From JBDSZL01 sp039925145 (GTDB lineage Bacteria > Acidobacteriota > Vicinamibacteria > Vicinamibacterales > SCN-69-37): DNA of 20,084 nucleotides. Positions within the stretch are counted from its first letter, which is position 1. Every line of letters begins with the position of its first letter. The stretch is taken from positions 1 through 20,084 of the forward strand of contig JBDSZL010000029.1 of assembly GCA_039925145.1 (NCBI GenBank). The letters are read 5' to 3'. Positions 6,144 through 13,525 of this stretch are shown here, one piece after another. Position numbers and translations under genes: made by a program. The notes beneath the pieces are model-generated. The model had not been told where the DNA came from. It saw nothing but the letters and a program-made list of their open reading frames with translations, and did not search any database.

Positions 6144-6377
6144 AACTGCTCGTGCCGAAGTGCTGCACCCGGTCGAACAAACCGGCCAGCCACTTTGCGA
6201 CACAGTGTGGGGATACTCAGGGACTTTGTCGTATTGAATACCGCCAAGGTGCGTGAGCAGTTGTCGCGTCGTGAGGGGCCAGGGCTTCTGCGGAAACGCG
6301 GAACAGTAGCGCTGCAGGGGCGCATCGAGGTTCAACTTGCCCTGATCCCAGAGAGCCATGACGGCACCGCACTGCGG
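6141..6377 (-). pseudogene. serine hydrolase (beta-lactamase family) N-terminal remnant
   Basis: The minus strand codes for GAVMALWDQGKLNLDAP, then LQRYCSAFPQKPWPLTTRQ and LLTHLGGI (about 6368-6237). This is the segment after the SxxK motif in class C beta-lactamase-like serine hydrolases (consensus near GKLDLDAPVQKYCPAFP and TRQLLSHxGGI). The SxxK lysine region upstream and the YxN and later motifs downstream are missing. Beyond GGI the similarity fades, and the frame runs to a stop near 6141 just before the marR operator. It is truncated at both ends, with the padR promoter replacing its 5' side. It contains the second copy of the 26-bp repeat. Confidence 0.6.
6315..6340. repeat. 26-bp exact direct repeat, copy 2
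   Basis: Identical to 4855-4880. Here the repeat is embedded in continuous serine-hydrolase coding similarity on the minus strand (KLNLDAPL within a longer match), so this copy is in the original context and the 4855 copy is probably the displaced one. Confidence 0.85.
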
Positions 6378-6409
6378 CCAGCCATTGCATTTGCTCGCCC
6401 GTGTTACCT

Positions 6410-6434
6410 AGAATGTCTTAGGGTTAGACATTCT
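6410..6434. promoter_or_regulatory. inverted repeat in padR promoter (PadR operator candidate)
   Basis: AGAATGTCT (6410-6418) and AGACATTCT (6426-6434) form a perfect 9-bp inverted repeat with a 7-base spacer. It ends 9 bases before the padR ATG, overlapping where the promoter must be. PadR repressors typically bind ATGT/ACAT-containing dyads at their own promoters. This is a strong candidate autoregulatory operator for the padR-ADOP operon. Confidence 0.65.
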
Positions 6435-6443
6435 TGGTATCAC

Positions 6444-6773
6444 ATGACACGCACGAACAGTGACCAGCTTCACGGAACGCTCGACATGCTTGTCCTCAAA
6501 GCCCTCGAGGCCGGACCGCTACACGGATACGCCGTCGCCGTGCGGCTCGAGGCGTTGTCACACGATGTGTTGAGCGTCGAGGAAGGCTCGCTGTATCCGG
6601 CTCTGTACCGGATGGAGCGTCGAGAGTGGCTCTCATCCACATGGTCGGTGACCGACACCGGCCGCCGCGCGCGCTTCTACCGCCTGACGCGGACAGGTCG
6701 CTCGCAGTTGGAAGCCGAAACGGCGAGTTGGGCTCGCCTCACGGGCGCTGTCGCGAGCGTCCTCAAGGCCTAG
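6444..6773 (+). CDS. PadR-family transcriptional regulator
   Basis: A 109-residue PadR winged-helix protein of the short class. It has the diagnostic opening TLDMLVLKALEAGPLHGYAVA, the segment EEGSLYPALYRMERREWL (recognition helix and wing base) and the wing TGRRARFYRLTRTGRSQLE. ATG 6444 is chosen because the conserved fold begins about 10 residues later and the operator dyad lies directly upstream; the upstream frame to 6195 covers debris. It ends four bases before the ADOP permease start, so the two form an operon. In Acidobacteriota PadR/ADOP pairs are very common, and the regulator presumably represses the permease until an unknown ligand is sensed. Confidence 0.9.
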   Translation: MTRTNSDQLHGTLDMLVLKALEAGPLHGYAVAVRLEALSHDVLSVEEGSLYPALYRMERREWLSSTWSVTDTGRRARFYRLTRTGRSQLEAETASWARLTGAVASVLKA

Positions 6774-6777
6774 GCGC

Positions 6778-9405
6778 ATGCGGCTCCTTCGAAGTCTGCT
6801 GGCGACGGTCCGCGGCCTCACGCGCCGGAACACCATCGCGAACGAGATTCGCGAGGAGATGCGGTTTCACGTCGACATGCGCTCGGAGGAATACCTGCGC
6901 TCCGGTCTCGCGCCGTCGGAAGCGCGACGGGCCGCCGTTCGACGATTCGGCAACCCGATGGTGATGCAGGACCGCGGCTACGACGTGCGCGGCGGAGGAC
7001 TCATGGAGACGATTCTGCGCGACGCGACGTTCGCCTGTCGGATGCTTCGCAAGCATCCGGCGTTCTCAGCCGTGGCGGTCCTGACGCTCGCACTCGCCAT
7101 TGGTGTGTCCACTGCGCTCTTCTCCGTCATTGATGCGGCGCTCATTCGTCCCGTGCCGTATCCCCATCCTGAAGAATTGGTCACGATCTCCGTCTCAGAA
7201 CCACGACCTACCCAGGTGAGTCGCCTCGCCCCATCCATGAACGACATTCGTCTGTGGAGGACCAGCACAGCCGTCTTCTCTCATATCGGGATGGGCCGAG
7301 TCGCTGGCTTCTCACCGCTGATAGTGGAGACGAACAATGCCTCCCAGCGCCTGACGGTCGGCTCTGCCTCCGAGGACTTTCTCGAGGCGTACGGTGTCTC
7401 GCCTGTCATCGGTCGGGGGTTCAGCACTGATGACACCCGCGAGGGCCAGCCCAAGGCGGCGTTGCTTGGTTACGCCTTTTGGCAAAAGGAATTCGGCGGC
7501 GACCCAGGTGTCCTGGGCCGACAGATCCGCATTCAGAACGAGGCCACGACGATCGTTGGCGTACTCCCGGTCGGCTTCTACGATCGGACAGTAGTTTGGG
7601 AGGCAAATCAGTGGCCCGCCGCGATGGTCGACCGACGCGGATCGGGAACCCCAGTGATAGGGCGTCTGAAACCTGGTGTTACAGCGGCTCAAGCCGCCAA
7701 ACTGCTGACCGACGTGACGCCGGCAGGGAGCATGCTGGCTCGGGATCCAGTACCTGTCCGTGTCGAACTGGACTCCCTGTACCACGATGAGACGGCTGAA
7801 TACACGAGCACGGTCCAGACGCTGTCGTATGCGGTCGGGTTGATCGTGCTCATCGCATGCATCAACGTATCGGGACTCCTTCTCGCACGAGGCGCGACGC
7901 GCCATACAGAACTTGCCATCAGAGCATCAATAGGCGCAGGCCGCGGCCGACTGGTGCGTCAGATGCTCACCGAGAGTGTGATCCTCGCGGGCGCAGGCGC
8001 CCTGCTGGGCCTGGTGCTGGCCTGGCTGTTCCTGGACTCTCTCGTTGCGCTGATCCCGTTCAGCCTGCCGGCCAATTCTCCGGCCCAGCTCAACGTGACG
8101 GTTCTGACCCTTTCGTTGGGTCTGACCATGGTCACGGCAGTGTTGTTCGGAGTGGTGCCAGCGCTGAAACTGTCGCGTGTGGGCAGGAACATCAATACCA
8201 TCCTTGCCGCCGGCGGGCGATCGGGAAGCGCGCCGCTGTCGAAGCGCGGCGGACAGATGCTCATCGCTGCAGAGGTCGCTCTCGCACTCGTGCTGCTCGC
8301 CGGCTCGGGGCTCGTCCTCCGCAGCTTCTCGAAACTGCTTGCTGTCGACCTCGGCTTCACCACCGACGATGTCGTGACGGTCGAAGTCGAACCCGTTGCT
8401 CAGAACAGCGAGGTCCGCCGGCAGTACTACGCGGCCCTCACAGAAGCGTATCGCGCCTTACCCGAGGTGGCCGCCGTCGGGATGCTGGATCAATTATCGC
8501 TGGGCGGCGGACACTCGTACTCCTTCCCCCAAGCCGACACCGGGACAAGAATCCAGGGTCCACTTCGAACCATATCACCCGGCTTCTTTGAGGCCCTCGG
8601 TGTCCGGGCAATCGCCGGGCGTCTCCCCGAGGAATCGGACGTGGCCGCCGCCGATGCAGCAATCGTCGATGTTGCGTCGAACGACAAATTCTTCGCCGGG
8701 GGCGCCGTTGGTCATACGTTGAAAATGCCCACGATGGCCGGCAAGACACCGCGATTTCTCCGGATCGTCGGCGTTGTGCCAAACCTTCGGCTGAGCGGAC
8801 CCGAGTATCGCGTTCAACCAGAAGCCTACTTTCTGCCGGACTGGTCGACCGAGACCCTCGACCAGGGTGCCTTCTCTATGGTGGTGCGCCTGCGCCCCGG
8901 CGTGAGCTTCTCCGGCGAACGGTTCCGCAAGGTCGCGGACGGTGTTGGGCCCAAAGTGGTGATTGGCAAGATCCAATCTCTCAGCGACATCCAGGGCGAG
9001 CGGGTATCGACACAGCGGAACCGGACGCTGCTGCTGTCGCTGCTCGGCGGCTTCGGGTTTCTGCTGACCCTCGTCGGCATCTTCAGCGTGACCGCATATG
9101 CAGTGACCAGACGCACCCGAGAGATCGGGGTGCGCGTAGCCTTCGGCGCCACCCGCACTCACATCATCGGGACAATCCTGGGTGACGCCGTATGGCCTGT
9201 CGCGATCGGCGTGCTCGTCGGTCTCGCTGCCGCGTACTACGGCACGACGGTCCTCACCAAGTTCCTGTTCGAGACGACGGCGCGCGATCCGGTGACGCTC
9301 GCCGCTGTCGCGAGCGTGCTCGGCATAGCGGCGGTCCTGGCAGCATGGCTGCCCGCTCGCCGAGCGGCCACGCTCAATCCAGTCACCGCGCTCCGCGCAG
9401 AGTAG
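6778..9405 (+). CDS. ADOP-type ABC permease (MacB/FtsX family)
   Basis: An 875-residue permease. Residues 1-80 carry the acidobacterial ADOP N-terminal region (IREEMRFHVDMRSEEYLRSGLAPSEARRAA in outline). TM1 is at about 96-118, followed by a MacB-type periplasmic domain (about 125-335) and FtsX-type helices near 350-372, 395-425 and 437-465. A second half follows: TM at about 494-517, a periplasmic domain, and a final FtsX bundle near 750-775, 798-820 and 835-858, ending NPVTALRAE. It works with a separate MacB-like ATPase, none of which is encoded nearby, in mechanotransmission or export rather than classical transport. The full duplicated architecture is intact. Substrate unknown; regulation is probably by the adjacent PadR. 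Confidence 0.9.
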   Translation: MRLLRSLLATVRGLTRRNTIANEIREEMRFHVDMRSEEYLRSGLAPSEARRAAVRRFGNPMVMQDRGYDVRGGGLMETILRDATFACRMLRKHPAFSAVAVLTLALAIGVSTALFSVIDAALIRPVPYPHPEELVTISVSEPRPTQVSRLAPSMNDIRLWRTSTAVFSHIGMGRVAGFSPLIVETNNASQRLTVGSASEDFLEAYGVSPVIGRGFSTDDTREGQPKAALLGYAFWQKEFGGDPGVLGRQIRIQNEATTIVGVLPVGFYDRTVVWEANQWPAAMVDRRGSGTPVIGRLKPGVTAAQAAKLLTDVTPAGSMLARDPVPVRVELDSLYHDETAEYTSTVQTLSYAVGLIVLIACINVSGLLLARGATRHTELAIRASIGAGRGRLVRQMLTESVILAGAGALLGLVLAWLFLDSLVALIPFSLPANSPAQLNVTVLTLSLGLTMVTAVLFGVVPALKLSRVGRNINTILAAGGRSGSAPLSKRGGQMLIAAEVALALVLLAGSGLVLRSFSKLLAVDLGFTTDDVVTVEVEPVAQNSEVRRQYYAALTEAYRALPEVAAVGMLDQLSLGGGHSYSFPQADTGTRIQGPLRTISPGFFEALGVRAIAGRLPEESDVAAADAAIVDVASNDKFFAGGAVGHTLKMPTMAGKTPRFLRIVGVVPNLRLSGPEYRVQPEAYFLPDWSTETLDQGAFSMVVRLRPGVSFSGERFRKVADGVGPKVVIGKIQSLSDIQGERVSTQRNRTLLLSLLGGFGFLLTLVGIFSVTAYAVTRRTREIGVRVAFGATRTHIIGTILGDAVWPVAIGVLVGLAAAYYGTTVLTKFLFETTARDPVTLAAVASVLGIAAVLAAWLPARRAATLNPVTALRAE

Positions 9406-9468
9406 CGCGTTCGCGCGTCGATCGCAGCACGGAGCGCTCGTTCACCAAGCCCCCTATCGACACGGCCC

Positions 9469-9984
9469 TCAGCGTCCACCCGCAAGGTGCCGCTCGAGCT
9501 CCTGCCGCCGGCGCGACAGCGCTTCGAGCCGACGCCGCGCGCGACGGCGAAGCGTCGCGGCAGCTGCGCACAGCGCGCCATTCATAAGCGCGCCAAGATA
9601 CGCCGGCCGGCCCATGCCTCCCCAATAACCGACAGACAGCATTCCGCCTGCGGCGACAGCCGAGAACACGATCCCAATGGTGGCCGACAGCACACGATCC
9701 CGGCCCAGCAGCGCGCGTCGATACGTCAGGACCCACGCGGAAAATAGCACCCACGTGAGCGCCATGGCGACGATGACGGCAAAGCCGAGATGCGTGCGCA
9801 TCGGCAGCGTGGGCTCGGTGGCCCACAACGACCCGATGGCGACAGCGACCGTCAGCGCAGCGACAAGCAGCACGGTGTATCCCACGCGAGAGCCCGTCGA
9901 TAGCTCGGACGCCGCGAGCCGCTGCACGTCGGCTACCGACGGACGCGGAGATTCTGACGACACGATGGTGCGAGAACCTGTCAC
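9469..9984 (-). CDS. four-helix membrane protein cotranscribed with ECF sigma factor
   Basis: A 171-residue protein with a cytosolic-looking N-terminus of about 33 residues, hydrophobic segments near 34-53, 66-90, 100-119 and 124-143, and a very basic C-terminal helix (RRRARRRLEALSRRRQELE). The GTG start at 9984 overlaps the TGA of the sigma-factor gene by four bases (GTGA), so translation is coupled. No zinc anti-sigma motif (HxxxCxxC) is present and no family is recognised. By position it is the candidate partner of the sigma factor: a membrane anchor, sensor or unconventional anti-sigma factor. That role is inferred from context only. Confidence 0.7.
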   Translation of the reverse strand: MTGSRTIVSSESPRPSVADVQRLAASELSTGSRVGYTVLLVAALTVAVAIGSLWATEPTLPMRTHLGFAVIVAMALTWVLFSAWVLTYRRALLGRDRVLSATIGIVFSAVAAGGMLSVGYWGGMGRPAYLGALMNGALCAAAATLRRRARRRLEALSRRRQELERHLAGGR

Positions 9985-10562
9985 GGCTGCACTCCTTTGA
10001 TGATCAATCGTTCGCGCAGCATCTTCCGGGCGCGGAAGAGGCGCGACTTGACGGTGCCCACCGGAATGGCCGCGATGTCGGCGATGTCATTGAGGCTGAG
10101 CTTCTGCAGATAGAACAGCACGAGCACGTCCCGCTCGAGCACCGGCAGTTCAGACAGGCCGGCCTCGAGCAGCGCCAGATCCTCCGCCCGGTCATCCTCG
10201 ACGGCGACACCAGGAAGCTCCGCCATGTCGACCTCTTCGAATCGGGGTGCCGCGTAACGAGCCCTAAGTCGATCCATGAGGACACGCCTCGCGATTCCAA
10301 AGAGCCAGGGTTGAAAGCGCGCGGCCTCACGCAGGCGGCCAAAACCACGCAGCACCCGCAACCACACCTCCTGCACGACATCAGCGGCGGCATCCGCGTC
10401 TCCCGTCACGCGCAGGGCGTAGCGCCACAGCGGCTCGTGCCAGCGCGCAATCAGCAGGTCGAACGCGTCGCGCTCGCCCATCTGACAGCGCAGAACGACC
10501 CACTCGTCGTGGTCAGCGCCTCGTTGCGGCGATGGTGCGGGTTCCTCAGAGGTCACGGGCAC
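9981..10562 (-). CDS. ECF RNA polymerase sigma factor
   Basis: A 193-residue sigma-70 family extracytoplasmic-function sigma factor. Region 2 spans about 34-100 (FDLLIARWHEPLWRYALRV, the core-binding DAAADVVQEVWLRVL and the -10-recognising FQPWLFGIARRVLMDRLR). Region 4 spans about 132-187 (LPVLERDVLVLFYLQKLSLNDIADIA followed by the recognition helix VGTVKSRLFRARKMLRERL). Regions 1.1 and 3 are absent, as usual. GTG 10562 is used as start. It begins an operon with the overlapping membrane-protein gene and is divergent from the M23 gene. An ECF-type promoter element lies 18-47 bases upstream of its start and is duplicated facing the M23 gene, implying autoregulation. Confidence 0.92.
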   Translation of the reverse strand: MPVTSEEPAPSPQRGADHDEWVVLRCQMGERDAFDLLIARWHEPLWRYALRVTGDADAAADVVQEVWLRVLRGFGRLREAARFQPWLFGIARRVLMDRLRARYAAPRFEEVDMAELPGVAVEDDRAEDLALLEAGLSELPVLERDVLVLFYLQKLSLNDIADIAAIPVGTVKSRLFRARKMLRERLIIKGVQP

Positions 10563-10579
10563 TCAGCGTAGTCCGACTG

Positions 10580-10609
10580 GGGAGTCGCCGCGCAGGCCAA
10601 AAGGTTCAC
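10580..10609 (-). promoter_or_regulatory. ECF-type promoter of sigma-factor operon
   Basis: On the minus strand GTGAACCTT (10609-10601), 13 bases, then CGACTCCC (10587-10580). GAAC to the GAC of the -10 spans 17 bases, the geometry of ECF promoters (GAAC at -35, CGTC-like at -10). It lies 18 bases before the GTG start. An identical element faces the other way at 10634-10663, which greatly reduces the chance of coincidence. Confidence 0.65.
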
Positions 10610-10633
10610 GGCATCGGACCTCGCAACGTGACA

Positions 10634-10663
10634 GTGAACCTTCTGGACGAATCGACGACTCCC
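10634..10663 (+). promoter_or_regulatory. ECF-type promoter of M23 gene
   Basis: GTGAACCTT (10634-10642), 13 bases, then CGACTCCC (10656-10663), matching the sigma operon element base for base in both boxes and in spacing. The M23 start is 16 bases downstream (GTG 10679), with GGAGG at 10669-10673. The two -35 boxes form a 9-bp inverted repeat with a 24-bp centre, so a single regulator could also bind across them. Confidence 0.65.
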
Positions 10664-10678
10664 TTCACGGAGGTGGCC

Positions 10679-11857
10679 GTGGAGTTGGATCACAGACATC
10701 GATTCAGAGAAATGAGTTTGAGTGCCGCGCTGATTGTGGCCGCGTGTAGCGTCTTCTCGGCCGGCCCTCGTGCCCAGCAGATCGGACGAACGGCCGTCGA
10801 AGTTCAGATTCTGCAGGCCCCCACCGCCGCGACGGCACTCGGCCGGGTTCACCTCGTCTATGAGTTGCACATCACGAATATGGGCGCCGCCGCAGTGTCG
10901 CTCGAGCAACTCGACGTGTTCGACGTTGACACCGTGCTGGCAACTTGGACCGGTCCACAACTCTGGCAGCGGAGCCTCGTCATTGGACAGCCACCGGCGC
11001 CATCCGGGGCCGCGCGCCAGCTCGTACCCGGCGCGCGTGTCGTCACGTACGCGTGGATCAGTCTTGCGCCAGGTCAACGGCTGCCTGCAAGCGTGTCGCA
11101 CCGTCTAAGCGTCTCGACGGCAGACGCGCTTCGCGACACCGTGACCACACGCCCGCTGGCGATCGCGCCAGAAGGACCGGCGCTCGGCGCCCCTGTCGCA
11201 GGCGGACCGTGGGTTGCCGTGCGAGGGCCGTCGGCCAGTTCGCCACACCGGCTGGCGCTCGTCACGGCGGGCGGCCACGTGCGCGTTCCACAACGCTTCG
11301 CGGTTGACTGGGTCAAGCTTGGCGAGGACGGTCTGCTCTTTCGCGGCGACGGCAAGGACATCGAGGACTGGTATGGCTACGACGCGCCGGTCCATGCCGT
11401 AGCCACCGGAATCGTGGCGCTTGTTCGAGACGGCCAGCGCGACCACCCGCCGCTCGGCCCTCCCCCGCCCGCCATCATGGAGGCGGGCGATGCGACGGGC
11501 AACACTGTCGTCCTCGATCTCGGTGACGGCCGGTTTGCGACGTACGCGCACCTCAAGTCAGGCAGCGTGCGCGTGGCCCAAGGCGATCGGGTCGTCGAGG
11601 GGCAAGTCATCGCCCGTGTTGGGAACACCGGCAACACGTTGGGACCGCATCTGCACTTCCAGATCAGCAACGATCGCGAACCGCTCGCCGGAGAAGGACT
11701 GCCGTTTGCCTTGCGACGCTTCCGGCTAGTGGGACGAGTGGCCGCGTTTCCGGCACTGCTCGGCGGAAACCCGTGGACTTCCAACCCCAGCGAGGCGTCA
11801 CGGGCTGTCACCGGCGAACTGCCGTTGGAAAACATGGTGCTGCAATTCGGAGATTGA
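10679..11857 (+). CDS. secreted M23/LytM-like protein, first zinc His replaced
   Basis: A 392-residue exported protein. GTG 10679 is chosen because GGAGG (10669-10673) precedes it and the n-region HRHRFRE supplies positive charge ahead of the hydrophobic core LSAALIVAACSVFSAG. ATG 10712 is an alternative. Residues about 35-190 form a beta-rich domain. The LytM fold covers about 200-360: YGYDAPVHAVATGIVALV, FATYAHL (H291), VVEGQVIARVGNTGN and GPHLHFQIS (H324, H326). M23 enzymes cleave peptide cross-links in peptidoglycan. The usual HxxxD zinc pair is here R206-F-A-V-D210, so the first histidine ligand is not where expected. The protein may be a degenerate activator (EnvC/NlpD-like) or belong to a variant subfamily. 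Its promoter matches that of the divergent ECF sigma gene. Confidence 0.8.
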   Translation: MELDHRHRFREMSLSAALIVAACSVFSAGPRAQQIGRTAVEVQILQAPTAATALGRVHLVYELHITNMGAAAVSLEQLDVFDVDTVLATWTGPQLWQRSLVIGQPPAPSGAARQLVPGARVVTYAWISLAPGQRLPASVSHRLSVSTADALRDTVTTRPLAIAPEGPALGAPVAGGPWVAVRGPSASSPHRLALVTAGGHVRVPQRFAVDWVKLGEDGLLFRGDGKDIEDWYGYDAPVHAVATGIVALVRDGQRDHPPLGPPPPAIMEAGDATGNTVVLDLGDGRFATYAHLKSGSVRVAQGDRVVEGQVIARVGNTGNTLGPHLHFQISNDREPLAGEGLPFALRRFRLVGRVAAFPALLGGNPWTSNPSEASRAVTGELPLENMVLQFGD

Positions 11858-11900
11858 CCAACACCGGCGATCGAACAGGGTCTCAGCGAGGCGCGCGGGC

Positions 11901-12968
11901 CTACCGGATAGGCACGAACGCGAGCGCGTTGTTGGCGTTCATCGGGATCACCAACTGGTTGGCGCCGGCGTCGTAGCACATCGACGCCGCACTCGGGATG
12001 TTCTGCGCGATGAGCTCAGCGGGCTGGCCCGGGCGGATACGCGAAACGCCACCGTTCTGGACGCTGCTCACGTACTTCGTGCCATCGGGCATGATCACGA
12101 GCCCGTCACTCCCGGCCTGCGCCGCGTTCTCGGTCTTCATCAACTTGCCGTCCACCGAAAACGTCAGGATCTCCGCGGTGCCCATGTTCGCCACCACGAT
12201 GTGGCCCTGGGGATCGATGGCCACGCCATTCGGCTGGCGCAGCGGCGCGCCCTGAACAAAGATCGACGACTTGCCGTCCGGTGTGATGCGCCAGACCTGC
12301 CACGTCATGGGGTCGGCATTCGCACCGCCGGCTCCCGTGTTCGTCCCGTAAATGGTGCCATCGTCGGCCACCTCGATGTCGTTGAACCAGGCGGAACCTT
12401 CGACGCGCACCTCGCCGGCCGGCGCGCCCGTGGCCATCGTGAACCGGCGAACGACGGCCACGCTTGGCTCGTTCGGTAGGGTACCTCCATCACGATCGGC
12501 CAGATACAACACGCCTTTCACGATGTCGCTGCCGAACGGCTCATTGAGCACGAGCGGCGGGTTCATCGCGCTGCGTTGCGTGCCCGGATTCTGAATGCCG
12601 ATCCAGCGGGACGTGTGAACCGAACCGTCGTGATTGATCAGCGATACCCACGCATTGTTGGCTTGCACGTTCTGGCCCACGCCACGGCTCGGCACGACGA
12701 TGAGATTGCGCACGGGATCGTAGGAGCAGCTTTCGGCCGAGTAGATGGCGCCGAACACTTTGACGTTCGACGAGATGGGGCTGAACGTCGTCTCTGCGGC
12801 TGGCGCCATGGGCAGACCCAGCGCATTGCCAACTGAGTAGGGCTGCGGCGCCTGCGGTGACGGAGCCGCTGGAGGCGCCTGCGCCGCCGGTTGCTGCGCG
12901 AGCAGAATCGTCGCACACATGCCAATCGATACCGCGACAGCGCCGGCCGTCTTCGTGATGCTCTTCAT
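11901..12968 (-). CDS. secreted SMP-30/NHL-like beta-propeller protein
   Basis: A 355-residue exported protein. ATG 12968 is preceded by GGGAGAAGCGG, and residues 1-24 are a signal peptide (KSITK then a hydrophobic core ending LLAQ). A Pro/Ala/Gln-rich linker (about 25-45) follows. The rest is built of repeated propeller strands such as NDIEVADDGTIYGTN, VWRITPDGKSSIFVQG, PNGVAIDPQGHIVVANM, SDGLVIMPDGTKYVSS and SRIRPGQPAELIAQ. This is the SMP-30/gluconolactonase/NHL-type six-bladed propeller pattern. Members include lactonases and pure binding proteins; a metal-binding set could not be confirmed. It is the last gene of a leftward group after the oligopeptidase and thioredoxin-like genes, separated by 74 bases. 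Confidence 0.75.
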   Translation of the reverse strand: MKSITKTAGAVAVSIGMCATILLAQQPAAQAPPAAPSPQAPQPYSVGNALGLPMAPAAETTFSPISSNVKVFGAIYSAESCSYDPVRNLIVVPSRGVGQNVQANNAWVSLINHDGSVHTSRWIGIQNPGTQRSAMNPPLVLNEPFGSDIVKGVLYLADRDGGTLPNEPSVAVVRRFTMATGAPAGEVRVEGSAWFNDIEVADDGTIYGTNTGAGGANADPMTWQVWRITPDGKSSIFVQGAPLRQPNGVAIDPQGHIVVANMGTAEILTFSVDGKLMKTENAAQAGSDGLVIMPDGTKYVSSVQNGGVSRIRPGQPAELIAQNIPSAASMCYDAGANQLVIPMNANNALAFVPIR

Positions 12969-13042
12969 CCGCTTCTCCCTGTGTCTGGACGTTTCCGAGA
13001 GGATACCCCAGCGAGGCTGCTGATGAGTGCAGATTGGGGGGG

Positions 13043-13525
13043 CTATCGCGGCGCCCACTTCGCGAGAAAGGTGCGCATCTTCTCGAGGTTGTACGACCGC
13101 CCCTCCTCGAGTTCGCTGGTGTCCTGTGAATGGAGCAACTCGCCGGCGTCGCTGAGCACGAACAGATGTGGGTACCCAGGAATCGAGGGATACCGATCGA
13201 GAAACACCTTGTTGGGGTTCTCGGGACTGAAGTTGATCTTCACCCAGACGAAGTCGCGCGCGATGGCAGCGCTGAGGTCGGGATGATCGTCGATGAAGCG
13301 GTCCAGGGTGTGGCACCACACGCACCACTCGCCGCCGACATCCAGCATGATGCGGCGCTTGGTTTGACCTGCCATGGAGATGGCGGCGGTCACCTGCTGG
13401 CCTGGATCGGCTTGCGGGTCGAACTTCTCGGCGTGTCCGACGATCGCAACTGGCGCAGGCTCCGGCTGTGTGCACGACGCGCAGAGGAGCGCGGCGACTA
13501 CCGCCATCAAGACGCGTCGTGTCAC
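13043..13525 (-). CDS. exported thioredoxin-like protein (WCVWC)
   Basis: A 160-residue protein with an N-terminal signal (TRRVLMAVVAALLCASC). C18 could be a lipoprotein cysteine, but the lipobox has C at -3, so lipidation is uncertain. The thioredoxin-like domain (about 33-157) has the redox motif W67-C68-V-W-C71 in DVGGEWCVWCHTLD, the segment FVWVKINFSPENPNKVFLDRYP, and a candidate cis-proline in PGYPHLFVL. Such thioredoxin_7/DUF255-like proteins act in periplasmic thiol chemistry. The GTG start at 13525 overlaps the TGA of the oligopeptidase gene (GTGA), giving translational coupling and suggesting that both act in the same compartment. Confidence 0.82.
   Translation of the reverse strand: MTRRVLMAVVAALLCASCTQPEPAPVAIVGHAEKFDPQADPGQQVTAAISMAGQTKRRIMLDVGGEWCVWCHTLDRFIDDHPDLSAAIARDFVWVKINFSPENPNKVFLDRYPSIPGYPHLFVLSDAGELLHSQDTSELEEGRSYNLEKMRTFLAKWAPR

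Noticed and set aside
10532..10678. N-terminal extension of the M23 frame back to 10532
   Set aside because: It would run through the sigma-factor start and both ECF promoter elements, and would bury the signal peptide.
12969..13475. N-terminal extension of the SMP-30-like frame up to 13475
   Set aside because: The extension covers the thioredoxin-like gene in another frame. The true start at 12968 has a ribosome site and signal peptide.
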